From contig CAXKVV010001463.1 of NCBI GenBank assembly GCA_964058805.1, positions 1 to 34,910 on the forward strand: a stretch of DNA of 34,910 nt. The letters are read 5' to 3'. This document shows, piece by piece, positions 1 to 11,056 of the stretch. Source of the stretch: Schoenoplectus triqueter (taxonomy: Eukaryota; Streptophyta; Magnoliopsida; Poales; Cyperaceae). How positions within the stretch are numbered: position 1 is the stretch's first letter; each line of letters opens with the position of its first letter. Both the position numbers and the translations under genes were made by a program. The notes below the pieces were generated by a model. That model searched no databases and was not told where the DNA came from. It saw only the letters and a list, made by a program, of their open reading frames with translations.

Positions 1-2162
1 ATATTGATGTGACATGTCATTAAAGATGGAGAAATTAGCCTATCAAAGACTTTTTAGGTTATGGGATTATAGATTTTTTTTCTTTCAATTTTATATATTA
101 TCTGTGTGGATTGGGGTTTTAAATGTTGTAGAGATTCTATGAAGATGTGTGATAAGGTGAGAAAATCTAAATGATGTATATGAAATTCACTGTAGCAAAG
201 CAATTTTGATTTTAAATATATTAGGTTTCTTTTATAATGAACTCTTTCTAAATCATTTGTGAACCAGCTAGGAAGTAAATTATTGAATTTAAGGTTGAGA
301 GCAATACATATGTAATTAGAACCACAATCAGGGATCTCAAATATTTATCTTTATAGTGTCTAAGGATTCAAACTTGTGTTTTCCCCATTTCTAGATATTT
401 TTTAACTGTGAATTTGTGATATTTGCGTAACATGCTCAATTATTGTCCTGTCAGATGTGTTGGTGATATCATTTTTTCTCTTATTCAATGTTTTACTATA
501 TCAGGTTACCAGGTGCATTGCATAACAGTGGGAATATTAAATACATCACCTAGTTGTCATTGCATTTGACGTGTCCGTGTCGTTTGATCTACAAAATAAC
601 ATAGTCAAATTTTGCACGAAAGAGGGAGCTTCCTACAATAGCAAGTTAGCAACAAAATGGATACTTCATATTTGTGTACCAGTTGTTTCTCTCTGGTGCC
701 AATTGTTCCATACAATGTAGTATGTTGACGTTTACTCCTTTTCAGATTATCTCTTCTGATAGACCTCTAAATTCCAAATCGAGTACAAGACTTTCTCAAT
801 AATAAGAGTAGCAGCATCTATTGCTAGAGGTGGCATATCATGAGATAGTCATTTAACGCTATACACGGTAAAATCTACATACAAGTTTGTCACAAACAGG
901 AGGAAGTAGGAACACAATAACATATGCAGCTTACGCAGCGGTCCCATGAAAATCAGAGCCTCTATAAAGATTAAAATTTTCTTATGGATAACAAAAGCTC
1001 TTCATAACCCATAAACTAATTAAAATGGGTTGACCCTCAGATACCCATGCTGACTGCAAAACTAGGATCTTAGAGGATACCAAGCTCCCCCCTTCCATCC
1101 ATCACATACGCACAAAAAATTCATTTGGAGATGCCTCCGACCTGACATACAGAACACTGCTGCAAGCCCTATAAACCGTCTGGAAACATCTCATAGAACC
1201 AAGAAATGCATCCACCAACTGAAATCATTGGAAATAATACTACAACAGAATCATCTGATAAAAAGAACTCCCACTACACAACTTGAGAGGAGCTTACACA
1301 GGGATAGAGAATTATGGGCAACAAATTGCTAAGTCGAACAAATTGTGAATATACTTGACAGAGCTCTAACACATACATCCATTGTACCTGTAAAACTCTG
1401 CAATTTTTATTTTGTTTTAGTGAAAATTAATTATTTGCAGCAAATTGTCTACTGCCTAAGAATTTTTGTAATTTGTAACAAATAAATGCATTGCAATGCA
1501 GATGAAGAAATTATGCAATTTTTAAGAAACAAAAGCACTGCAGTGCAGATGTACTATCCCCAATAAATAATTCATGACCAACATGAATAGATAAATGGCT
1601 AGTTGGCTACCTGCTAATAAGAAACTGTTGTAACAAATAATTTGAGCAGAACTATTTTGACAAGTGACAACATATTATTCATCCTGAATGAAATCTTAGT
1701 TGATATGAAAGCTTGCTCAGTTTCTAGGGAAGGGTAATATTGGCTTTCATTAGATGCTTCGAAGACGAGATTTGTAAGTGAACTGAGTGTTTTATGCATA
1801 TACAGTGTAGGAGGGAATTACTAGTGGGGTCACAATTGACAAAACTTAGCATTTGTGGGTTCCTTTTACATGTGATGAGCATCTACTTTTAGAAAAGGGG
1901 CACATTAATAACAAATCAAACTTGAATTCAGAATTGATTTATCAAAGAAGAATTTGCTGGAAGAATTTAAAATTGATCATATATTGAAAACGAAATTCTG
2001 AATCATCCAGCATAACTCGAGTTTTTTCTTCTTAATGACTTGTTATCACCTGACAAACTTCCAAGAAGAAACTTCAAGCAAGTTGAAAGTTAGAATCAAA
2101 TATTCTCATTGCAAACAAGGTGCACTAAAATGGCACTATGCCACTGTGTCATTTTGAAGCAA
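1..2162. other. AT-rich non-coding stretch, no gene recognised
   Basis: No frame here looks like a known protein. The part around 900-1400 is less AT-rich, and read on the minus strand it resembles untranslated transcript sequence, but I find no coding exon or splice pair that proves it. A minus-strand open frame at 1614-1799 (61 residues) has no recognisable motif. Confidence 0.5.
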
Positions 2163-2630
2163 CTAGCTATATACCCGCGCGTTGCAGCAGACTCTTTTAT
2201 TTAAATATTAAAATATTATAAGATAAAAAATTCACATTTATCTAATATTAAATTATAAATTCACCAAATTATAGAGAAAACTTATAATAAAGACTATATT
2301 TAATCTTGGATGAGATTTTTGCATAATATGAGTTAATGATTCATGATTTTTATGGCAAGAAAAGTAAATTATTCTAACATATATTATCACCATTAATTTC
2401 TTATCAAATATGCACAATGTTGCTAAATAAAAAAAATATTATGGAAATAATAGTATATATAGGAAAGAAATGAAGAGAAAGAGGAGATCAATGGACGCGA
2501 TCACATACGTTCGATCAACCAAAAATAAATATTATCCGTCTAATTGAGGGATAAAATGAGTATAATAAAAAAATACTATGACAAAAAAATGAACCCTCCA
2601 ATTCTTAGTTGTTTTATATAATAGTATAGA
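2163..2630 (-). mobile_element. Non-autonomous Helitron, 468 bp
   Basis: On the minus strand the element opens with TCTATACTATTATATAAA at 2630 and closes with CTAG at 2166-2163. It sits exactly between a host A (2631) and a host T (2162), the A^T target of Helitrons. Just inside the 3' end is GCAACGCGCGGGT, one arm of the usual GC-rich subterminal hairpin. The other arm is degraded (CTGCT in place of CCCGC). There are no inverted terminal repeats and no target duplication, as expected for the class. The interior is AT-rich and non-coding, so mobility would have depended on Rep/helicase protein made elsewhere. Confidence 0.8.
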
Positions 2631-2962
2631 TATGCTATTGTGCTACTGCACCAGTTACAAAAATATTATTTTTACATTTTCTTTTCTTTAGCTTAACTTC
2701 TAAAATTATGATATCACAAGCTAGATATCAATTTTGCATGTCAAAGTCACCCTAGCAAATATACTAAAGATGAGTTAATTCACTATCAACCATTATTTAA
2801 GCAATCTAACAAAAGCAACATTTGCAAAAGAGATAAAAGATGAATCAATTCTACTTTGATTTATTAAACTGAATAATAATTCACACAATCACTAATAAGT
2901 TCACAAGCAATATCCATAAAGCAAACAAGGGTTAAACATACATATATAACATTTAAAAGCAG
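2631..2962. other. AT-rich spacer, nothing recognised
   Basis: I see no coding frame, RNA gene or repeat structure here beyond general AT richness. Confidence 0.4.
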
Positions 2963-3071
2963 CACTCTCAAAAACATATAATGCAAACAAAGACATGTGA
3001 TATCAATTTTGCAGACACTCTCAAAAACATAAAAGACAAACAAAGATGACCACATCATCAATTTTGTGGCA
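2963..3071. repeat. Two-copy tandem duplication, about 54 bp unit
   Basis: Both copies start CACTCTCAAAAACAT and end in a form of ATCAATTTTG plus a few bases. Copy 1 is about 2963-3015 and copy 2 about 3016-3071. They differ by small indels and substitutions, so the duplication is old. It lies just downstream (minus sense) of the coding remnant at 3219-3630. Confidence 0.6.
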
Positions 3072-3218
3072 ACTCTGCTGATTCGAGAATAAGGACAGAC
3101 CATGTTGACCCCCTTTCCAAATGACATGGCATCACATCCATTGTACCATTCTTTATGCTGTAACAACATACCTGAAAATTTGAAAATATTGTATCAAAAA
3201 AAGTAAATACAGTCACCT

Positions 3219-3630
3219 TCATACCCATGGAAGCCATTGGCAGATATTGAGAGGCCTCGATCCCTGCTCAACAAAAGGATTGATCATCAATGATACTGAT
3301 CTCAACCCAATGTGCCTTGCATCATTACCATTTTCAAACTCCACCCTGTATAGGCTGACTTGATATGAACCAGAGGTAGATTGGTCATAATATTAGAGAA
3401 CTCTGAGCAATGACCCAACCAACTCTACTAGGTAGTCGTGGTTGAGCTCGAGACCTGGCTTTGGACTGTCAAATTGCCCTTATCCAACAAAATTTTATCT
3501 GGCCTTTGTGAAAATACATATGCCCAAAAGGAAAGCTTCTAACAGACTCCCAAACTAGTTTGAGCATGTACAATGCATCAATCCCCTCTACAAGGGTCAC
3601 ATCATTTCCATCCCAAACTAGCCAACAGAT
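3219..3630 (-). pseudogene. Broken coding remnant, possibly F-box/DUF295-like
   Basis: Two adjacent minus-strand frames read like real protein. The first runs 3630 to a TGA at 3469-3471 and includes YMLKLVWESVRSFPFGHMYF. The second runs about 3461 to a TGA at 3219-3221 and includes LNHDYLVELVGSLLRV, then VSLYRVEFENGNDARHIG. The second is cut by an in-frame TAA at 3393-3395. The order 'YLVE..G.LL.V' followed by 'VYR.DFENG' recalls the DUF295 domain of plant F-box proteins, but this rests on a short stretch and is a weak inference. With a frame change and an internal stop it is not a working gene. Upstream (minus sense) lies promoter-like DNA at about 3640-4100. Confidence 0.4.
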
Positions 3631-3716
3631 GTTGGAGGAGAAAGGAAAAAACCAACCTCCCTATTCGCTATAGGATCAAGCATGGACAAGTAGAAGGTAC
3701 GGGCAGAGAAATAGAG

Positions 3717-3850
3717 CAGATTTGTGCAGAGGAGAGAGAATAAGGAACCTACCGTCATCCAGGCCCAAAAATTTTCTTAAGGTGAGATTCTAGAACAAGG
3801 AATTCACAGATCTGTGCAGAGGAGAGAGAATAAAATCAAAAATTTTCACG
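3717..3850. repeat. Imperfect direct repeat of a CT-rich leader segment
   Basis: The block TGTGCAGAGGAGAGAGAATA occurs twice, near 3722-3741 and 3813-3832, and each copy is followed after a variable gap by AAAAATTTTC. On the minus strand this becomes a pyrimidine-rich leader upstream of the coding remnant. It looks like a local duplication with later indels. Confidence 0.5.
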
Positions 3851-4100
3851 TTGGCCAATAGGGTTTTCTAAAATCCATGGCAGTTGATGTGCTATAACGT
3901 TGTGCTTCTGAGCTGAGACGGAGAGGGATGGAATGGAATGAGAGACAATGGGAATTAACGAAGGTTTAGGTTCCCCCTCCAAATTCGAGGTGAACAAATT
4001 TATCAAAAAACAACACACTGATCTCTCGATTAATCCACCATCACCCCCTCTCACCTTCATGAATATAAACTATATATTTAGGAGAAAAGTAAAAATTGAT
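3836..4100 (-). promoter_or_regulatory. Possible minus-strand promoter and leader of the broken gene
   Basis: On the minus strand a TATA-like run (ATATATAGTTTATATTC, about 4060-4077) is followed by pyrimidine-rich leader-like sequence leading toward the coding remnant. A 74-codon open frame lies here (4060-3836), but its composition does not look like a conserved protein. Functional status is unknown, because the downstream gene is broken. Confidence 0.3.
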
Positions 4101-4357
4101 CAAACCCCTCCTCTTCCGCTCACCCTCCGTAACCCTTAATCTAAAACTCAAGAGCACAATCTAAAGCATGGGACCACCAAACGACACAACTTACAGACTG
4201 CCCTAAATCGAATAAAATCTTGTAGATTTTTTTATATCTTTGGAAATTTTGAGAATCGCATCAGGTAGGAGATTTAACCAATTTCTCCAAGTAAGATCTT
4301 CCATTGATAGAAGGGGGAGTGAGAGTGCCAAAACAAAGGTTAGGATTGGAGGGTGAC

Positions 4358-4495
4358 AAAGGATTAGGGTTTACCGTTAAGGAAAGCAATCGAGTTTATA
4401 TATAAGATTTGGAGGCAGTAACCGATAAAGGATTAGAGTTTACTGTTAAGGAAAACAATCGAGTTCATATATAGGATTTGGAGGCAGTAATCGAT
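4358..4495. repeat. Two-copy tandem duplication, 69 bp unit
   Basis: Copy 1 (4358-4426) and copy 2 (4427-4495) abut with no gap. Both run from AAAGGATTAG to GGAGGCAGTAAYCGAT. They differ at only about seven positions with no indel, so this duplication is younger than the others nearby. No coding frame crosses it. Confidence 0.8.
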
Positions 4496-4499
4496 AAGT

Positions 4500-5090
4500 G
4501 TTTGGACTTAAGGGGGCAATTTGGAGATTCTTATCAAGTTTATTGACAGGTCTTAAATTTATCGAAATTGAACCAAGTTAAATTAATTAAAGCCCATAAT
4601 TCATTTAAATTGCTACAAACAAAACTTTTACACATTTGGGTATTTTTTCCTAACCATGCCTTGAGCTTGAGTGCTAGTTAACTCAACTGTCTTTGGTGAA
4701 GTTCTATTGCATGCCATTTATACTGACAGTATAAAGTACTTATATATAGACTTTCTTCACTTTTACACTGACTATCTTGTTCCACCATCAGTCCTAAAGT
4801 TCTAAAATTTATGTAATTTCAGCGATTATATCTTTTATACTCTGCAATATGTTGCAGTACATGCATTGCATTTTAACCCGTGCGATGTTAACAATAAGAA
4901 AATTTGTTGCATGAGTGATGTGTAACCAGTGATTTTAATGAACAGAAAATTTATTTATTTTATCATTCTGATTTTTATTATTAGTCCCACACAATATCAT
5001 GATTCTGCAGTTTTTAATAATAATAAGTTTTAGTAAATTAATATTATTAAAAATAAGAGTGAGAAACATAAAATTTTAAATATACAAATA
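4500..5090. other. AT-rich spacer, nothing recognised
   Basis: There is no coding frame, and no structure that I can define. Confidence 0.4.
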
Positions 5091-5093
5091 ACA

Positions 5094-5320
5094 GCGCGTC
5101 ACTGGCAGTGACGCGTTCACTGCGCATTTAAAACGCGTCACTATCAGTGGCACGTTTCATTATTTTTACGGCAGTGATGCGTTGCCTTATTTTTACGAAA
5201 CACGCTACTACCAATGACGTGTTTGCTTCTTATATATACAAAATGCACAGTCACTTGTGTGGGATTTTAACGAAATACATCACTGACAATGGCACGTTTC
5301 ATCCACCCCACTAATGACAC
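5094..5320. repeat. Cluster of degenerate GCGTCACTG/CAGTGACGC palindromes
   Basis: A perfect 9+1+9 palindrome, GCGTCACTGGCAGTGACGC, lies at 5096-5114. About five decayed relatives follow: ACGCGTCACTATCAGTGGCACG near 5133, GGCAGTGATGCG near 5170, AAACACG...CGTGTTT at about 5198-5224, CATCACTGACAATGGCACG near 5278, and ACACACTGCCATTCG near 5317. Spacing is irregular (about 25-80 bp), so this is not a simple satellite. It may be the subterminal region of a DNA transposon, but I could not find its ends. Confidence 0.55.
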
Positions 5321-5324
5321 ACTG

Positions 5325-6640
5325 CCATTCGTATATTTGAAATTTTACGTTTCTTTGATCATTTCACCATGCAGTAGAGAGTTTGGCTGAGCAGTGACTT
5401 AATCATCACTGCATATTTTCATAATTAACAGCAAAACCAAACGAAGAAACGATCCAAACCCATACTAATTATTTAAAGCATCTCCAATGAAAATTTCCAA
5501 TGATTTACTGCGTCAGTTGCTATTTTAATTTCTGGAGAACTTTCAATTTAAAACCTATGAAAAAATTGCGTTGAAACGAATTTAAAATTTGAAAAAGGAT
5601 CATTTCAATGTATTTTGCTTTGGAATATAAAAACTTAACAACTAAGAGATGAATTTCTCAAATGTAATGATTTTACAAAATCTCTAATTAACTATATAAA
5701 AAAATAGACATGACAATTATTAATAATTCAATGAGTTCTTGCAATCGAAATGCTCTTAAAATTTTTAATAACAACCAAATCAGAATTCAACATTATTCAA
5801 TTAAAATTAATTTAAAATCTGAAAAAAACAATCAGTGAACCCAACCCAACCAATTTTTTTTATTAAACCAGACCCGTCTAACCCCCAAAACGACCAATTT
5901 ACAGCTCTAGCAATTAACTAGAGAACCCCTATTAACTTTCAAAAAAAGACAGTCTGAGAGCAATAAACGCAATCAAGAACAACTGTCTAATTGATCGTCC
6001 GAATCAATTGGTCTCTGCCCAACACCGCACCCTTATCTTACCAAAAACAACATATTGGCAGTAACTGTGGCCGAAAGTTATTAACGGATAAAAATTCCAC
6101 TCCTATAGAAAAGAAAAACATGACAAAATTAATATAAAAAATCTGTGCGAAACAGTAATCATTACCTCAACAGAGGTTATCATTTGAACTATGCACTTTG
6201 TTCATCACGTGACTTAACAATTCAACATTAACATAATTCACTAAAAAAAAAGGAAAAGAAAAAAAAACTAAAATGAATAAAAAAAAGCTGCAAGGCAATG
6301 GTCTCAGAAGGAAGGCAACAGTAGGTTTTATAATCATGAAATTTCATATAACACAATTATCCACAAATTCATCACAGACCACAAAAGTCGAATATATTTT
6401 AAAATAATTCAAAAATTAGATATACTCACGGACCTAAATAAAATCTAAACAATGAGATACATTGTTTAATTTCAAAAAATGACCTCATAGAGAAGATTAG
6501 AACTTTTCCACACAGAATTTCAGACATATGCTTGTCAAGATTTAATTTAATCATCGATCAAAGATAGAACAAACAAAAATCAGAAAAAAGAAAACGAAAT
6601 CAAAATCGGAGAATCAGAGACTCAGAATATGGGTGGTGAT
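5325..6640. other. AT-rich intergenic DNA, nothing recognised
   Basis: No coding frame, tRNA, repeat array or element terminus could be supported here on either strand. Confidence 0.4.
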
Positions 6641-6852
6641 ATAACAGAGTGGTCGTCAAGGCGGAGATCGCCGTTACGACGAACGAGACCTTATCACTGT
6701 AATCGTCACCGTCCGATCCCCCCTTCTACTATCAAAATCAAAATCAAAAGCAAATGCGAAATGTAAAGCGGAGAAAGAAATGAAACGAGTTGGCCATCGG
6801 AGACGGAAAGGTTGGTTATATATAGAGAGGCGGCGAGATGATTTTAGGGTTT
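6640..6852 (-). promoter_or_regulatory. Promoter-like block facing left, gene not identified
   Basis: Read on the minus strand, a telo-box AAACCCTAAAAT (6852-6841) is followed by a TATA box CTCTATATATAACC (6827-6814). After it comes a less AT-rich stretch to about 6640 that would suit a 5' leader. This layout is common in plant housekeeping promoters. An ATG at 6797-6795 opens only a very short frame and lies too close to the TATA box to be the start codon. I found no clear exon downstream, so the block may drive a non-coding RNA, a gene whose 5' exon is untranslated, or a dead gene such as the remnant at 3219-3630. Confidence 0.45.
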
Positions 6853-6859
6853 GGGGTTA

Positions 6860-7750
6860 CAGGGACAGATCTGGGGGTGAGTCGTGGATCAATTACAGCC
6901 GTTAGATTCGTGGTAATGGGTATCTTACGGCCTTATTAAAAGAACAATAGCAGCGCGGCCTGTTAGAGGGAGTTAGCAATTGAATAATTTCAGCCCAATT
7001 TAAGTCGTCGTCGTTATTGCATTTTGTTTCCCAGGCTTTTAACTGTTGATTGCCTTCGGCCAGTGTGCCAAATCTTAAAAGAAAAAAAAAAGGCAATTTT
7101 GTATACGAGCGCTCAAGCAGATTATCACAGACTCACAGTACTAGTTAGTACCTACCAGGCTACCACCTAGTCCATTTTTCATAAATTATAAATGAAAATG
7201 TACGATGTGCCTTGGCTTGATATGAAGATCAAGAAACTCTATAGTATCTAATCAAAGTCCAAGTAATATGAAGTGGTGTGATAAAGAAAATGTTTCACGT
7301 AACATAAAATAATATGTAAACCTTGCAAAAGGAAATCATGCCATAGCGCATAATTATGACATGTATAACACATTATATTTCGTCATATCGCAACATGCTA
7401 TGACGTCATGCTGGTTGATGCAAACTATGCATTAGGAAAATCGACTAAAGAGTACATTATATTACGTATTGGAGAATACCAAATGCATGGTGTACCGTCA
7501 GTACATTCAGATTCAGCGAACTATAATGTTGAACATTCTCCGATTAATATAATACCACAATGACAATCACAAGTTCTTCCAAAAATAAAAATAAAATAAA
7601 ATAAATCAAACTACTACGACGACAAGAATACAAAATTTTTAATCTACAAATCAGACATCAAGCAAATAAAACTGCCAAATCAGCACCTACTAATAAAATC
7701 CAGATTCCAGACAACTAAAAATTTGCACTGTGGAACACAATTTCTAAAAT
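6860..7750. other. Intergenic spacer between the promoter-like block and the LIKE-COV 3' end
   Basis: I found no gene. The open frame at 7096-6902 on the minus strand falls upstream of the TATA box at 6820 and shows no protein family signature. Confidence 0.4.
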
Positions 7751-7975
7751 ATATTCTCACTACAACAAGAAAAAAGACGTGCAAACAAAACACCTTAATG
7801 CATAGCATAGCCAACTTAGTTTACATAATATACAATGCAGCACTGTGAGCCTAATAGTGAAGCTTATTGCATGAACCTATCTAGCCTCCAAACTGAACAA
7901 ATTTCATACTGTGATATTCAAAGATGAACATATATTGTCTCCGTTAAGTATCCTAAAACAAGAAGGATTTAAGCC

Positions 7976-9827
7976 TCAACTTCTTGAGACAATACTTCTA
8001 TTCTCGAGTATTATTTCTGGATCCAAAGTGGACAGAATTTGTGGCATTGACATCCCACCTGACACTACAATCTCTGTAGCCAACAAAAACAATAGTAAAA
8101 TAAGTATGCATCAAAGAAAGAGTAATAGTAATTATGAGAAACCCTGAAATCCAAATATCAAAATCCTCACCCCCTACCCTTTCAGTAAGGAACAATAGTA
8201 GCAGTTACAACCACCATGCTAATGATACCAGTTTGATCAAAATTCTTCCAAAACATTTTAATTTTCCACTTATAATAGATTAATTTGAAACCTATTGGGG
8301 TTGGAACACAAATCAAGCTGAACTAATCATCCGCATAATTCAGAATTTTCTTTTTGCAAGAACTATTGCATGAATCACTCCATTCACAGGCTCATCACTA
8401 GATGCCATCAGATAAAATTGGGGTTGAACTGAATAAGAAAAGGCTTTACCTATTCCCTCACGAACAGATAAATTGGGCCTAATGACATCTCGAGAATTGA
8501 CCATGAAGATATCTCCAATGTATAAATGGTTGGTTGGCACATAGACACAGTACAGCTCCTCTTGACCAGAATAACCCTGTCATTACAGAATTGCCAGACA
8601 ATAACTAATTAGATGGATCTAAAAATAATTGACGACACAAACTTAACAGAGATGAGAAAAATAGGAAGAACTCTAATGCAGCTTTTAAAGAACCTGGAGA
8701 ACAACAGAAGAGGTGATGAAACCGAATGCATATTCACCAACCCGAGGGTGCCTTATGATGACCACTTCTTTAAAGGCTTGCTTGTTTTGATCTGCATGTG
8801 TAAAACCCTTATAAGCTCAGTTTCTTCACAAAATATAGTAAGGTTAGCCAATTGTCATTTATGATTGTCTTTGCTATAAGCCTTTGTAAATCCTCAAAAT
8901 ACATATACTGCATCAAAAAAAAGTTATACCATGCATAACCCTGCAATCCTTACTATTAACTTTACATGAACATGAATAAAACTTCCATTCTTGAGTCACT
9001 TTTAATATTGCTAAGCAAGAATGCAAGGATAATTTGGCCTTTCCAAGAGATTCAAAGCAGAATGCTAGAGGTGCTGGCTTTCATGGTATTCAAGGTAATT
9101 TCCAGATTATAAGCCCATTTCTTTTTCTAGATTTGGGTTGGTTTTTTCCATGACAACAACAACAACAATAAAGCCTTTAATCCCAAATAAATTGGGGTAT
9201 TCTAGAAATGAAACCCAATCCTAAAGCATAGAGATCATAGATCTCAAATGTAAAAAAAAATGAGGCACATCTAAATTATTTGATATGTCATTTTTTATGA
9301 TATATCTAGAGCTCTATCTACTGTTACACAACAAAAGCTGATGGCCTGCCTTCAACACATTTAAACTTCTTTTTAACTTCATTCACCATATTTTACGCAC
9401 AGACACACAAGGATGAGAGAGAGAGAGAGAGAGCGTACCAGGAGATATGGCAGCACTGATTTGTTTGGATGCATTGTAGATATGGCGAACAAAAGGCATT
9501 CTTTTAATAATCCACTCACCAAGGCTCAGAATGGATGCACCAACCCAAGAAGACATAAACACACCGACCAAGAATATAAAAGTTATCGAGGTAATAAATC
9601 CAAGACCTGCGTGTTAATAAGAAAACCCCTCATTTAACAACCAAGCACAGCATCGGAAAGAGGAATTTACATGACTGCGACCTTGAAGAGTATGAAAACT
9701 CCTCAGGAACTGAAATCCTTTAAAGTTCACAATCCCTTCACCGTCTTTTGGCAGCACAAGTAGAAACCTTATAATTGTTTATTTTTATGTCAAAGAAAAT
9801 AATCAATCAATTAAAAAAATCACAGAG

Positions 9828-9872
<45 letters not shown>

Positions 9873-11056
9873 AAACCAAATATGTTGATTCCAAGCTGGG
9901 CATATATTGGAGAGAAAAAACCATCAACAAAGTGAATGAACCACCAGGTTATGTAGAAGGTCACCGCTATAGGAAAGAGAATTACACTGAAAACACAAGA
10001 AAAAGAAAAAAACTTCATAGATGTTCCTAAGGAGCTACTTAGTGGTATCATGAAATTCAACAAAACTGCACATGTACACTTCAAAATGGGATAACCTTGT
10101 AGGATCATATTTATAACTTGAAATAGGCACAACTGAAATTGAATTTTTTTAAAGAACTCTTAAATAACACAAGAGTTACCATCCAGTCATGAACTTTTTT
10201 GAAGCCCAACTGCGAATGACCTTATGAAATGCCTGAAAATAGAACGCAAAGAAAATTGAATCGAATCAAACAAAAAGTTTAAGCACAAAGAAATTAAGTT
10301 ACTCACTCAAATAGGTCATATGTATCATCAAATAAAAAGTTAAAGGTGTTTATATAACAAGAGTACTCTACAATGGAAAACAAAACAAATTATAAAGTAC
10401 TTTCATTATAAGAAATACTTGTTTTTAATCAAAAGCTATAGAAATCCAGCATATCAAATACAAAATATTACAAAGTTGCAGTACCAAGTGACCAAGCTCA
10501 TGGAGAGCACATAATCTGACATTCCAAGTTTAACATTGCCCCGTTTACTAGAGATAAAAACTTATTTCCTACATATATAAAAAATGTATGCACTGATGTA
10601 AGAACTGCACTTCATTTCTTCTTTTCTTTTTAGGCACTTTTGCATCCATCAATCAGATTCCATGAAACTCTATCCTACTTCCGGGAAGTCTTTTATGCTA
10701 ATTTGTAAATTATCTCAGCCAACCACTAACCTGTTTTAAACTAGATTTAGTTGATAGAGTAAACAGATCAAACTAATAAGAATATACTAGCAGTAGCCCC
10801 TCTTCCCCTACCCAATTGGAATAAAAAGCGACTCCAACGAAGCTCAACCGAAAAATTGAGAACAAATAAGTAAATTAAAGTGAATCTAAACACATACCTC
10901 GCGGCTGGAGGAGGAGAGGTGATGGGAAGCGGATGCGGAAGAGGAGGAAGCTTTCAGGTCGGGATCGCCGGAGGGGCCGTCGCCAGCGACAGGGATGAGC
11001 AACTCGCGATCCCTCTCCCTACTTCCCATCGAACTAGGCAATTTCTCGTCTCCCAT
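7976..11056 (-). CDS. LIKE-COV (DUF502) integral membrane protein, seven exons
   Basis: Homologue of Arabidopsis COV1 and LIKE-COV proteins, DUF502-family membrane proteins of the Golgi/trans-Golgi network that influence vascular patterning. Coding exons, in order: 11056-10898, 10232-10180, 9986-9877, 9606-9439, 8791-8694, 8576-8450, 8073-7976. All six introns are GT-AG and the phases join without a break to give 270 residues. The N-terminus is polar and Ser-rich with RERDRELLIPVA (residues 14-24). Two hydrophobic spans follow, about 72-91 (ILFPIAVTFYITWWFIHFV) and 109-134. Family blocks then appear in order: PFVRHIYNASKQISAAISP, VIIRHPRVGEYAFGFIT, VPTNHLYIGDIFMVNS, RDVIRPNLSVREG and GGMSMPQIL. 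I chose the first ATG because it opens the family N-terminus; a second in-frame ATG is ten codons in. Length matches the family, and no damage is visible. The extreme C-terminus (after STLD) is the least conserved part. Confidence 0.93.
9152..9270 (-). mobile_element. 5'-truncated RTE LINE 3' end in intron 4 of LIKE-COV
   Basis: On the minus strand (the gene's own sense) this ends TTATTGTTGTTGTTGTTGTC, preceded by CCCCAATTTATTTGGGATTA and GGGTTTCATTTCTAG. The same blocks, in the same order, end the LINE at 18566-22178 (GGGTTTCATTTCTAATCTAC, CCAATTTATTTGATATTA, then the TTG tail). It is therefore a short 3' piece of the same family, lying between exons 4 and 5. Similarity can be followed back to roughly 9270. 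I could not find a target-site duplication. Confidence 0.7.
9413..9434. repeat. (GA)n microsatellite at the start of intron 4
   Basis: On the sense (minus) strand this is a (TC)n run beginning within about six bases of the intron 4 splice donor (GT at 9438-9437). Confidence 0.9.
9825..9870. repeat. (GA)n microsatellite at the start of intron 3
   Basis: About 20 GA units. On the sense strand the pyrimidine tract begins about six bases after the intron 3 donor (GT at 9876-9875). Confidence 0.9.

Noticed and set aside
2864..3169. Minus-strand open frame of 101 codons
   Set aside because: It is hydrophobic, partly built from the tandem duplication at 2963-3071, and has no conserved motif. An acceptor-like TTTTCAG precedes it but no donor partner could be defined.
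4870..4890. AACCCGTGCGATG, like the subterminal part of a Helitron
   Set aside because: No CTAG/CTRR terminus lies at the right distance and no matching 5' end was seen.
6500..6560. GATGATTA and GTCTGAAA on the minus strand, like box C and D of a snoRNA
   Set aside because: Box C does not match RUGAUGA and no terminal stem pairs the two.
7757..7780. CACTACAACAAGAAAAAAG, like the end of a CACTA transposon
   Set aside because: No inverted partner (CTTGTTGTAGTG-like) and no 3-bp duplication were found within the window, so no element can be bounded.
8613..8864. Plus-strand open frame of 83 codons
   Set aside because: It overlaps exon 5 of LIKE-COV on the other strand and has no family signature.
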